Of a DNA stretch of 64,000 nt, positions 31,369 to 39,274 are shown in pieces. Position numbers and translations under genes: made by a program. The first letter of the stretch is position 1; the number at the start of each line of letters is the position of its first letter. The notes beneath the pieces are model-generated. The model did no database searches, was not told the origin of the DNA, and was given only the letters and a program-made list of their open reading frames with translations. The stretch lies in the NCBI GenBank assembly GCA_963785735.1, contig CAWAWJ010000001.1:186001-250000 (forward strand), written 5' to 3'. Source of the DNA: REEB95 sp963785735 (GTDB taxonomy: Bacteria > Pseudomonadota > Alphaproteobacteria > ATCC43930 > CGMCC-115725).

Positions 31369-31911
31369 TTGGCCCAGAAAGACGAAGATCGGGTTTGTCT
31401 CGGCGCCATCGCCGGCGTGCATGGCGTCAAGGGATTGGTGCGGCTCAAAAGCTTCACATCCGACCCGAAGGACATCGCCTCTTATGGGCCGCTCGAAGAC
31501 GAGCGCGGATCGCGGATTTTCGCGATCGCGGTGATGGGCGCCTCGCGCGGCGCGGTGATCGCGCGCATCGAGGGCGTCGCCGACCGGGACGCCGCCGAAC
31601 GGCTCAAGGGCGAGAAGCTCTACGTCAAGCGCGCGAAGCTGCCGCCGGCCGGGGACGGGGAATTCTACCAGTTCGATCTGGTCGGGCTCGAAGCCCGGCT
31701 CGAGGATGGCTCCACGCTGGGCCGGGTCGCCGCGGTGTTCGATTTCGGCGGCGGCACCAATCTCGAAATCGCGCGGGCCGGGGGCGGCAGCGTGATGGTG
31801 CCCTTCACGAGCCGCATCGTGCCCAAGGTCGATCTCGACGCCGGGCAACTCACCGTGGCGCCGCCCGAAGGGCTCCTCGAGGAACCCAAGCAAAAGAGCC
31901 GGCGGGCATGA
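31369..31911 (+). CDS. rimM: Ribosome maturation factor RimM
   Basis: This 180-aa factor assists 30S head assembly by binding S19. The N-terminal RimM domain contains LGAIAGVHGVKGLVRLKSFT; the C-terminal PRC-barrel contains EFYQFDLVGLEARLEDG and VPFTSRIVPKVDLDAG. The start is TTG at 31369, just after a GGAG-rich segment. The stop overlaps the trmD start (ATGA). Confidence 0.94.
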   Translation: MAQKDEDRVCLGAIAGVHGVKGLVRLKSFTSDPKDIASYGPLEDERGSRIFAIAVMGASRGAVIARIEGVADRDAAERLKGEKLYVKRAKLPPAGDGEFYQFDLVGLEARLEDGSTLGRVAAVFDFGGGTNLEIARAGGGSVMVPFTSRIVPKVDLDAGQLTVAPPEGLLEEPKQKSRRA

Positions 31912-32612
31912 CCGCCCCCTGGACCGCCACCGTGCTGACCCTGTTCCCGGAGATGTTTCCCGGGCCGCTGGGCCATTCGCTCGCCGGCCAGGCCAGCGAA
32001 CGGGGCCTTTGGCGCTTGGAAACAGTGGACATCCGCCGATTCGCGCGCGATAAACACCGCTCCGTTGACGACACCCCCTTCGGCGGCGGGCCGGGCATGG
32101 TGCTCCGGCCCGATGTCGTCGACGCGGCGATCGCCGGCACGAATGCGCCGGGTCCGCTCATCCTCTTGAGCCCGCGCGGAAAGCCGCTCGACCAAGGGCG
32201 GGTGCGGGAGCTGGCATCGGGGCCGGGCGTGCGGTTGCTGTGCGGACGCTTCGAGGGCGTCGATCAGCGGGTGATCGAGGCGCGGCGGATCGAGGAGCTG
32301 AGCCTCGGCGATTTCGTGCTCTCGGGCGGCGAGCCGGCGGCGATCGCGCTGATCGATTCTTGCGTCAGGCTCCTGCCCGGCGTTTTGGGCAAGGACGCCT
32401 CGCTGGCGGAGGAGAGTTTCACCGGGGGATTGCTCGAATATCCCCATTACACCCGGCCGCAGGATTGGCAGGGCATGACGGTGCCGGAGGTTCTCGTCTC
32501 CGGCCATCACGAGAAGGTCCGCCAGTGGCGCAAGGCCGAGGCGGAAGCGGCGACGCGGGAGCGCCGCCCGGATTTGTGGGAACAATACCTCGCGCGTTTG
32601 CGGGGACAGTAG
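31908..32612 (+). CDS. trmD: tRNA (guanine-N1)-methyltransferase TrmD
   Basis: This 234-aa SPOUT enzyme makes m1G37 in tRNA. Starts MTAPWTATVLTLFPEMFPG at 31908, overlapping rimM by 4 nt. SAM trefoil-knot motifs: DDTPFGGGPGMVLRPD, LCGRFEGVDQRVIE and LGDFVLSGGEPAA, then EESFTGGLLEYPHYTRP. A C-terminal HHEKVRQWR helix follows. Longer upstream frame is out-of-frame rimM. Confidence 0.96.
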   Translation: MTAPWTATVLTLFPEMFPGPLGHSLAGQASERGLWRLETVDIRRFARDKHRSVDDTPFGGGPGMVLRPDVVDAAIAGTNAPGPLILLSPRGKPLDQGRVRELASGPGVRLLCGRFEGVDQRVIEARRIEELSLGDFVLSGGEPAAIALIDSCVRLLPGVLGKDASLAEESFTGGLLEYPHYTRPQDWQGMTVPEVLVSGHHEKVRQWRKAEAEAATRERRPDLWEQYLARLRGQ

Positions 32613-32627
32613 GACCGGAGAAGTGCC

Positions 32628-33221
32628 ATGGACGTTATGCAGATGCTCGACAAAGAGGCGGTCCAGAAGCTGGCCGCCATCCGCGCGGTGCCGGAATTCC
32701 GGCCGGGCGACACGCTCAAGGTGATGGTGCGCGTGATCGAGGGCGAGCGCGAGCGCGTGCAGGCCTTCGAGGGCGTGTGCATCGCGCGCAAGAACGCCGG
32801 GGTGAATTCCAACTTCACGCTCAGGAAGATTTCCTACGGCGAAGGGGTGGAGCGCGTCTTCCCGCTCTATTCGCCGCGCGTGGCATCCATCGAGGTGGTG
32901 CGCCGCGGCAGCGTGCGCCGCGCCAAGCTCTATTACCTGCGCGGGCTCGCCGGCAAGGCGGCGCGCATCACCGAGCGCGAGCGCGAGAAGATCGCGACCA
33001 AGGGCATCGATTTGACGGCGATCGCCGGCGATACGACATCGCCCGCGCCGGACGAGGCCGTGGCCCCCGAGGCGGGGGAATCCGCCGCGTCCGAGCCCAA
33101 GCCCAAATCCGAAGCCAAGGTGAAAGCCGAAGCCAAGGCCGACGCCAAGACAAAAGCAAAAGCCGAAGCCAAGGCCTCCGCCGGCGAAGCCGGCAAGACC
33201 AAGGGGCCTTCGAAGAAGTAA
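32628..33221 (+). CDS. rplS: 50S ribosomal protein L19 with long Lys/Ala tail
   Basis: The core L19 (about residues 1-125) has FRPGDTLKVMVRVIEGERER, GVCIARKNAGVNSNFTLRK and VRRAKLYYLRGL. A ~70-residue tail follows, first acidic (DEAVAPEAGE), then an alternating Ala/Lys repeat (AEAKADAKTKAKAEAKA). Total 197 aa against the usual 115-130. Starts 15 nt after trmD; leuC begins 4 nt after its stop. Confidence 0.96.
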   Translation: MDVMQMLDKEAVQKLAAIRAVPEFRPGDTLKVMVRVIEGERERVQAFEGVCIARKNAGVNSNFTLRKISYGEGVERVFPLYSPRVASIEVVRRGSVRRAKLYYLRGLAGKAARITEREREKIATKGIDLTAIAGDTTSPAPDEAVAPEAGESAASEPKPKSEAKVKAEAKADAKTKAKAEAKASAGEAGKTKGPSKK

Positions 33222-33225
33222 CGCC

Positions 33226-34632
33226 ATGGCCCGGGCGCGGACGCTTTTCGACAAGATCTGGGAAAGCCATCTGGTCGAGCAATTGCCGGACGGCACCTGC
33301 CTCCTTTATGTCGACCGGCATTTGGTGCATGAGGTCACGAGCCCGCAGGCCTTCGAGGGCCTGCGCCTCAACCGCCGCAAGGTGCGCCAGCCTTTGGCCA
33401 CGATCGCGGTCGCCGATCACAACGTGCCGACCACCGGCCGCTCCCAGGGCATTTCCGATCCGGAATCGAAGCTCCAAATCGATACGCTGGAGCGCAACGC
33501 CAGGGAATTCGGCATTCCCTATTTCGGCATCGACGACGTGCGCCAGGGCATCGTCCACATCATCGGCCCGGAACAGGGCATGACCCAGCCCGGGATGACC
33601 ATCGTCTGCGGCGACAGCCACACCGCGACCCATGGCGCCTTCGGCGCGCTCGCCTTCGGCATCGGGACTTCCGAAGTTGAACATGTTTTGGCGACACAAA
33701 CCTTGATCCAGCGCCGCGCCAAGAACATGCGCGTGACGGTCGAAGGCGATCTGGCCCCGGGCGTGACATCCAAGGACCTGATCCTCGCCGTCATCGGCCA
33801 GATCGGCACCGCCGGCGGCACCGGCCATGTCATCGAATATGCCGGCTCCGCGATAGGCAAGCTCTCGATGGAAGGGCGCATGACGGTGTGCAACATGTCG
33901 ATCGAAGGCGGCGCTCGCGCCGGCTTGATCGCGCCCGACGAAAAGACCTTCGAGTATTTGAAGGGAAGGCCGAACGCGCCCAAGGGAGCGGCCTGGGAGC
34001 AGGCGGTCGCCTTCTGGAAGACCTTGCCCTCCGACCCCGGCGCCCTTTACGACACCGAGATCAGGATCGACGCAGCCAAGATCGCGCCGCAAGTGACCTG
34101 GGGCACAAGCCCCGAGGACGTGCTGCCGATCACCGGGGCGGTGCCCAACCCGGCCGACATCGCCGATGCGGACAAGCGCGCGGCGATGGAACGCTCGCTC
34201 GACTATATGGGCCTCAAGCCCGGGACCAAATTGATGGAAGTGCCGGTGCAGCGCGTCTTCATCGGCTCCTGCACCAATGGGCGAATCGAGGATTTGCGCG
34301 AAGCATCCAAGATCGCCAAGGGCCGCAAGGTGGCGGCGGGCGTCGCCGCCATGGTGGTGCCGGGCTCGGGCCTGGTGAAGAACCAAGCCGAGGAAGAAGG
34401 ACTCGACCGCATTTTCCTCGATGCCGGATTCGAATGGCGCGAGCCGGGCTGTTCCATGTGCCTTGCCATGAACGCCGACCGGCTCGAGCCGGGCGAGCGT
34501 TGCGCCTCCACCTCAAACAGGAATTTCGAAGGCCGCCAGGGCCGCGGCGGGCGCACCCATTTGATGAGCCCGGCCATGGCCGCCGCCGCCGCGGTGACCG
34601 GCCAACTCGCCGATGTGCGCGAATTGACCTGA
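33226..34632 (+). CDS. leuC: 3-isopropylmalate dehydratase large subunit
   Basis: A 468-aa aconitase-family subunit that isomerises 2- to 3-isopropylmalate in leucine synthesis with LeuD. Motifs: VADHNVPTTGR, VCGDSHTATHGAFGALAFG, and Fe-S ligands in IGSCTNGRIEDLREA and GCSMCLAMN. Starts MARARTLFDKIWESHLV only 4 nt after rplS, so transcription from the ribosomal block very likely continues into it. Confidence 0.97.
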   Translation: MARARTLFDKIWESHLVEQLPDGTCLLYVDRHLVHEVTSPQAFEGLRLNRRKVRQPLATIAVADHNVPTTGRSQGISDPESKLQIDTLERNAREFGIPYFGIDDVRQGIVHIIGPEQGMTQPGMTIVCGDSHTATHGAFGALAFGIGTSEVEHVLATQTLIQRRAKNMRVTVEGDLAPGVTSKDLILAVIGQIGTAGGTGHVIEYAGSAIGKLSMEGRMTVCNMSIEGGARAGLIAPDEKTFEYLKGRPNAPKGAAWEQAVAFWKTLPSDPGALYDTEIRIDAAKIAPQVTWGTSPEDVLPITGAVPNPADIADADKRAAMERSLDYMGLKPGTKLMEVPVQRVFIGSCTNGRIEDLREASKIAKGRKVAAGVAAMVVPGSGLVKNQAEEEGLDRIFLDAGFEWREPGCSMCLAMNADRLEPGERCASTSNRNFEGRQGRGGRTHLMSPAMAAAAAVTGQLADVRELT

Positions 34633-34652
34633 TCCGGCCGGCCGTCAGAAAT

Positions 34653-34670
34653 CCTTCACGAAACTGCAAT
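34653..34670 (+). promoter_or_regulatory. Candidate Pho box upstream of pstS
   Basis: CCTTCAC-GAAA-CTGCAAT shows two degenerate 7-mers related to CTGTCAY, separated by 4 nt as in PhoB sites. It lies 21 nt after the leuC stop and about 88 nt before the pstS start. Each half matches the consensus at 5 of 7 positions, so this is suggestive only. Confidence 0.4.
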
Positions 34671-34757
34671 GTGGCCGACTTGGTGCGCGCGTAACGTCCC
34701 GGACGACGAGGCGCTCGCGTGTGCGCGCCCGTGTATCACCAGAGAGGGGCAGCTTCC

Positions 34758-35813
34758 ATGAAACAGCGAATTCTTTTCGCCCTCGCCACGATTTCGGCGG
34801 CGGCGATGTTGACCGTATCGGCGCAGGCCAAGGACTTGAACGGCGCGGGCAGCACGGCGATCTACCCGGTCCTGTCGCAATGGGCCGACACCTACCAGAA
34901 GGCGACCGGCACCGCGATGAATTACCAGGCCATCGGCTCCGGCGGCGGCATCAAGCAGATCCAGGCCGGCACGGTCGATTTTGGCGCCACCGACAAGCCG
35001 CTGCAACACGCCGATCTGGCCGCGTTCACCGGCGTGCAATTCCCGGCGGTGATCATCTCCATAACCCCGATCGTCAACCTGCCCGGCATCAAGCCGGGCG
35101 AATTGACCTTCGACGGCAAGACGCTCGCCGACGTCTATCTCGGCAAGATCACGATGTGGGACAGCGCGGAAATCAAGGCGCTCAATCCCGCCGTCAAGCT
35201 GCCGCATATGGCCATCACCACCGTTCACCGTTCGGACGGCTCGGGCACGACCTTCAACTTCACCAACTATCTCGGCAAGGTCAGCCCGGAATGGCAGTCG
35301 AAGGTCGGCTCCGACACGGCGGTCGAGTGGCCGGTCGGCGTGGGCGGCAAGGGCAATGCCGGCGTCGCCTCTTCGGTTCAGCAGGTTCTCGGCTCGATCG
35401 GCTATGTCGAATACGCCTATGTCATGGAAAACAAGCTGACCTACACCAAGATGAAGAACAAAATGGGCAAGACGATCGAGCCCACCATCGGCGCGTTTTC
35501 GGCGGCAGCGGCGAACGCCGATTTCAGCAAGGTGCAGGATTTCTATCTCGTCCTGACCGATCAGCCGGGCGAGAAGAGCTGGCCGATCACCGGCACGACC
35601 TGGGTTCTGATGCGCACGGATGTGAGCGCGGATAGTAACGCCGCGGTGCTCAAGTTCTTCGATTGGGCCCTCAAGAACGGCCAGGAACAGGCGAAGGCGC
35701 TCGATTACGTGCCGCTGCCCCCCTCCGTCGTCCAGCAGGTCGAAGCATCCTGGGCCCAGGAATTCAAGGCTCCGGACGGCAAGCCGATCTTCTCGGCGAT
35801 GGCCGGGCACTAA
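34758..35813 (+). CDS. pstS: Phosphate ABC transporter substrate-binding protein PstS
   Basis: A 351-aa periplasmic phosphate-binding protein. Signal peptide MKQRILFALATISAAAMLTV with cleavage after AQA. Phosphate-binding loops: LNGAGSTAIYPVLSQW, YQAIGSGGGIKQI, DFGATDKPL and VHRSDGSGTTFNFTNYL. The start at 34758 is preceded by GAGGGG. The Pst permease and ATPase genes are not nearby; pstS stands alone between leuC and leuD with its own candidate Pho box and a strong terminator. Confidence 0.94.
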   Translation: MKQRILFALATISAAAMLTVSAQAKDLNGAGSTAIYPVLSQWADTYQKATGTAMNYQAIGSGGGIKQIQAGTVDFGATDKPLQHADLAAFTGVQFPAVIISITPIVNLPGIKPGELTFDGKTLADVYLGKITMWDSAEIKALNPAVKLPHMAITTVHRSDGSGTTFNFTNYLGKVSPEWQSKVGSDTAVEWPVGVGGKGNAGVASSVQQVLGSIGYVEYAYVMENKLTYTKMKNKMGKTIEPTIGAFSAAAANADFSKVQDFYLVLTDQPGEKSWPITGTTWVLMRTDVSADSNAAVLKFFDWALKNGQEQAKALDYVPLPPSVVQQVEASWAQEFKAPDGKPIFSAMAGH

Positions 35814-35852
35814 AGTTCTCACGAAAGTCTCTCCAGACACTCTTTGCGAAAA

Positions 35853-35886
35853 GGGGCCGGGTCGAAAGACCCGGCCCCGCTTTTTT
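35853..35886 (+). terminator. Rho-independent terminator after pstS
   Basis: A perfect 11-bp stem (GGGGCCGGGTC/GACCCGGCCCC) with a GAAA tetraloop is followed by GC and six T residues. It ends the pstS transcript 40-73 nt after its stop, so leuD downstream needs its own promoter or readthrough. Confidence 0.93.
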
Positions 35887-35968
35887 GCGGCGCGCGGTTT
35901 TCCAGGGGACGCGTCTTGCAAGCCCGCCCTTGCCTTCCGGCCCCGCCTCCGCTAACCATCGGGCCGCC

Positions 35969-36574
35969 ATGGACAAATTCACCACCCTCACCGGCGTCGC
36001 GGCGCCTTTGCCGATGATCAATATCGACACCGACAAGATCATCCCCAAGCAGTACCTCAAGACCATCGCGCGCACCGGGCTCGGCAAGGCCTTGTTCGAC
36101 GAGCTGCGCTACAACCCGGACGGCAGCGAGAAGCCGGAATTCGTCTTGAACCAGCCGGCCTACCGGAAGGCGCAGATATTGATAGCGGGCGAGAATTTCG
36201 GCTGCGGTTCCTCGCGCGAACACGCGCCCTGGGCGCTCCTCGATTTCGGCATCCGCGCCGTGATCGCGCCGAGCTTCGCCGACATCTTCCACACCAATTG
36301 CCTGAAGAACGGCGTGTTGCCGATCGCGTTGCCGGCCGAGATTTGCGCCCAGCTGATGGACGACGCGCGCAAGGGGGCGAATGCCCGCATCACCATCGAT
36401 CTCGACAAGCAGACCGTCACAAGGCCCGACGGCCAGGTGATCCGTTTCGAGATCGACGCGTTTCAGAAGAACTGCCTGTTGCAGGGATTGGACGAGATCG
36501 GCCTGACCCTGAAAAAGCACCAGGCGATTTCGGGCTACGAGGACAAGCGCAAGAAAAGCCAGCCCTGGCTCTGA
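35969..36574 (+). CDS. leuD: 3-isopropylmalate dehydratase small subunit
   Basis: A 201-aa swivel-domain partner of LeuC. Starts MDKFTTLTGVAAPLPMINID at 35969; the open frame continues upstream only as non-conserved sequence across the terminator. Motifs: DTDKIIPKQYLK, ENFGCGSSREHAPWAL, IAPSFADIFHTNCLKNGVLP. Usually directly next to leuC in alphaproteobacteria; here pstS lies between them. 26 nt before leuB. Confidence 0.96.
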   Translation: MDKFTTLTGVAAPLPMINIDTDKIIPKQYLKTIARTGLGKALFDELRYNPDGSEKPEFVLNQPAYRKAQILIAGENFGCGSSREHAPWALLDFGIRAVIAPSFADIFHTNCLKNGVLPIALPAEICAQLMDDARKGANARITIDLDKQTVTRPDGQVIRFEIDAFQKNCLLQGLDEIGLTLKKHQAISGYEDKRKKSQPWL

Positions 36575-36600
36575 GCCGGGAACGGGATTCGAGGGGGACC

Positions 36601-37710
36601 ATGCCGTCGAACAAGAAAGTGCTGCTCCTGCCCGGCGACGGGATCGGGCCCGAGGTGACGCGCCAGGCCGCCCGCGTGCTCGAACTCTTCGGCCGGAAGC
36701 GGATCGCCAGCTTCGAGGTGAAAGAGGACCTGGTGGGCGGCGCCGCGCTCGACCGGCACAAGCTCCCTTTGACCGACGCGACCTTGAAGGCCGCGATGGA
36801 AGCCGACGCCGTGCTGCTGGGCGCGGTGGGCGGGCCGAAATGGGACAACCTCCCCTTCGCGCTGAAGCCCGAGCGCGGGCTGTTGCGCCTCAGGAAGGAC
36901 ATGGAACTCTTCGCCAATCTGCGGCCGGCCTTCGTCTTCGGGCCGCTGGTCGGCGCCTCGACCTTGAAGAAAGAGGTGGTCGAAGGGCTCGACATGATCA
37001 TCGTGCGGGAATTGACCGGCGGGGTTTATTTCGGCGAGCCGCGCGGCATTTCCACATTGCCCGACGGCGGCCGCAAGGGCGTCAACACCCAGGTCTATAC
37101 CACGGCCGAGATTGTGCGCGTGGCGCGGGTGGGGTTCGAGCTCGCGAGGAAGCGCGGCAAGAAGCTCACCTCGGTCGAAAAGGCCAATGTGATGGAATCG
37201 GGCGTGTTGTGGCGCGAAGAGGTGCAGAAGCTGCGCGACGCGGAATACCAGGACGTGGCGCTTTCCCACATGTATGCCGACAATTGCGCCATGCAGCTCG
37301 TCCGGAACCCCAAGCAGTTCGACGTGATCGTCACCGACAATCTCTTCGGCGATATTCTGTCGGATTGCGCGGCGATGCTGACGGGCTCGCTCGGCATGCT
37401 GCCTTCGGCCTCGCTGGGCGCGGTGGACAAGAGCGGCGGGCGCAAGGCGCTTTACGAGCCGGTGCATGGCTCGGCGCCCGACATCGCCGGCAAGAACGCG
37501 GCCAATCCGCTCGCCTCGATCCTGTCGCTCGCCATGATGCTGCGCTGGTCCTTCGACATGGAGGCGGAGGCGAAGCTGGTCGAGGCCGCGGTCGAAGCCG
37601 CGCTCAAAAGCGGCGCCCGCACCGGCGACATCATGCAGCCCGGCATGAACAAGATTTCGACCACCGAAATGGGCGACACGGTGCTGGCCGAGATCGCGAA
37701 GCTGGCCTAG
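36601..37710 (+). CDS. leuB: 3-isopropylmalate dehydrogenase
   Basis: A 369-aa NAD-dependent decarboxylating dehydrogenase, the step after LeuCD. Starts MPSNKKVLLLPGDGIGPEVT at 36601 after a GAGGGGG site. Motifs: RKDMELFANLRPA (substrate arginines), ELTGGVYFGEPRG, VTDNLFGDILSD (metal/substrate aspartates), and YEPVHGSAPDIAGKNAANP for NAD. Typical length. Confidence 0.97.
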   Translation: MPSNKKVLLLPGDGIGPEVTRQAARVLELFGRKRIASFEVKEDLVGGAALDRHKLPLTDATLKAAMEADAVLLGAVGGPKWDNLPFALKPERGLLRLRKDMELFANLRPAFVFGPLVGASTLKKEVVEGLDMIIVRELTGGVYFGEPRGISTLPDGGRKGVNTQVYTTAEIVRVARVGFELARKRGKKLTSVEKANVMESGVLWREEVQKLRDAEYQDVALSHMYADNCAMQLVRNPKQFDVIVTDNLFGDILSDCAAMLTGSLGMLPSASLGAVDKSGGRKALYEPVHGSAPDIAGKNAANPLASILSLAMMLRWSFDMEAEAKLVEAAVEAALKSGARTGDIMQPGMNKISTTEMGDTVLAEIAKLA

Positions 37711-37728
37711 CCAGTTTTTCTAGCCCCC

Positions 37729-37747
37729 GTCCCCGCGAAGCGGGGAC
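37729..37747. terminator. Hairpin between convergent leuB and LLM oxidoreductase genes
   Basis: GTCCCCGC/GCGGGGAC stem (8 bp) with a GAA loop. On the plus strand it is followed by AGTTTATT. It sits in a 40-nt gap between two convergent genes and could terminate both, but T-runs are short. Confidence 0.55.
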
Positions 37748-37750
37748 AGT

Positions 37751-38815
37751 TTATTGGCCCTCGTGGAAATGCGGCTTCACCTGCTCGGCGAAGCGCGCCA
37801 TCTCGGCCTTCACCTGCTGGTGCGGCTTTAATCCCACGTTGAAATAGAGGATCACCTCGTTGAAGCCCGCGGCTTCGACCTTCTTGAGGGTATCGATAAT
37901 CTGCTGCGCGCCCCCCATCAGCACCGAATTCTCGGTGAGATCGCTTGGCTTCACCTTGTGCAGCCTTTCCACCATGTCGACGAAATAGCGGTAGCTCGGC
38001 GGCGCGGTCTTGGGATCGCCGGGCAAGGCCGGGATGACGCATTCCTTGTAGTAGCGGATCTGGCGGGCGCGCGCCGCGTCCTCTTGTTCCTGGGTGTCGA
38101 AGAAATGGGTGAAATAGCTGCACATCAGCCTGCCGGGTTCCTTGCCGTGCTTGGCGCAGGTCTCGCGGTAAAGCTCCGAGACCTGCTTCAGGCCGCCGAA
38201 GGTCATGGCAGCGGCAAAGGGCGCCACGATCAAGCCGCAGCCGAGCCGGGCCGCCAGCTCGATCGAGGGCTTGGAGAAGGAGCCGACATAGGTGGGGATC
38301 GGCTTCTGCACCGGTTGCGGCGTGATGCGCACATCCTCGAACTGGTAATATTTGCCCTTATGCGAGATGCGCTTGCCGCCCGCGTCCCACAACCGGCGCA
38401 CCACCTCCAGCCCTTCCTCGAAAATGCCCTGGTTGTCGTTGAAATCGACCTTGAAGGGTTCGTATTCGCGCCGGTCATAGCCGCGCCCGCAGGCCCAATC
38501 GACCCGGCCGTTGGAGAGGAGATCGAGCGAGGCCCATTGCTCGGCGACGCGGATCGGGTGATGCAGCGGCAAGACCGTGACCGCGGGGGCGAGGCGGATG
38601 CGCGAGGTCTTGGCGGCGATATGGGCCAGCACCAGATCGGGGCAGGACAAGACGCCGAGCGAATTGAAGTGATGCTCGCCGATCCAGGCGGAATGAAGCC
38701 CCAGCGTCTCGGCGTGGAGCGATTCGGCGACGATGTCGGCGACGAACTGGTTGGCCGAGCGCGGATTGTTTTCGTAGTGGTTGTCGCTGAGCGTGAAATA
38801 GCCGAAATCGAGCAT
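37751..38815 (-). CDS. LLM-class flavin-dependent oxidoreductase
   Basis: A 354-aa luciferase-like TIM-barrel protein using FMN or F420. Starts MLDFGYFTLSDNHYENNPRS. Family pieces: GLHSAWIGEHHFNSLGVL, RIRLAPAVTVLPLHHPIRVAEQWASLD, and GRVDWACGRGYDRREYEPF. C-terminal VLMGGAQQIIDTLKKVEAAG. Substrate unknown (monooxygenase or reductase). It is a single gene divergent from the exopolysaccharide cluster. Confidence 0.82.
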   Translation of the reverse strand: MLDFGYFTLSDNHYENNPRSANQFVADIVAESLHAETLGLHSAWIGEHHFNSLGVLSCPDLVLAHIAAKTSRIRLAPAVTVLPLHHPIRVAEQWASLDLLSNGRVDWACGRGYDRREYEPFKVDFNDNQGIFEEGLEVVRRLWDAGGKRISHKGKYYQFEDVRITPQPVQKPIPTYVGSFSKPSIELAARLGCGLIVAPFAAAMTFGGLKQVSELYRETCAKHGKEPGRLMCSYFTHFFDTQEQEDAARARQIRYYKECVIPALPGDPKTAPPSYRYFVDMVERLHKVKPSDLTENSVLMGGAQQIIDTLKKVEAAGFNEVILYFNVGLKPHQQVKAEMARFAEQVKPHFHEGQ

Positions 38816-39274
38816 CGTCCCCCCTCCCCGCGCGTTTTTTTAACCATAGGCCGGGGACGAAACATCTTCCAGGCCGGAACGGGAGGCCGTTATGCGGGCC
38901 CGAAGCCAGTTGCCGCAAGACCAGAAGCGTCCAACGCGCGGCCGGAGGCGGGGCGCCCTACGAAGATCGTGGTAAATCCGCGAGTTTGGCGCCGAGATTA
39001 ACCAGACTGATCGCGGCGTTAAGACTTCATCAACCAATTACTATATTCGATCAAGACTAACTGTCGGTATTTCTTCTATGTTATTACATATTATTACCTA
39101 AATAACAAAATTCTTTGCACGAATACTTATTTATATATTGGAAATTCTTGCACATTAGGCTACAAGCTTGACAGCGGCGCCTCCCAACGTCGGAGGCTTT
39201 GACAGGTCGGTGGTTCGCAGAACGCGCATCCGGTCCGTCTCGCGTCCTTGGATTGAGAAGGAACGAGAGCGAAC
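38816..39274. other. Intergenic region with an AT-rich island upstream of epsB
   Basis: 459 nt without a gene. The middle (about 38990-39165) is strikingly AT-rich compared with the window. It contains two similar words, AAAATTCTTTGCAC (39107-39120) and GAAATTCTTGCAC (39141-39153), then TTGACAG at 39168-39174 and 39200-39206 flanking a GCCTCC/GGAGGC hairpin (39179-39197). The GG-to-GC distance at 39140-39150 is too short for a sigma-54 promoter. The region most likely carries the promoter and regulator sites of the epsB-prsK-prsR-prsT operon. Confidence 0.55.

Noticed and set aside
33061..33200. Repetitive Ala/Lys codons in rplS considered as a separate repeat element
   Set aside because: In-frame coding repeat forming the L19 tail, not a DNA-level element.
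39138..39153. Possible sigma-54 promoter TTGG...CTTGCAC upstream of epsB
   Set aside because: Only 8 nt separate GG and GC, whereas sigma-54 promoters need 10.
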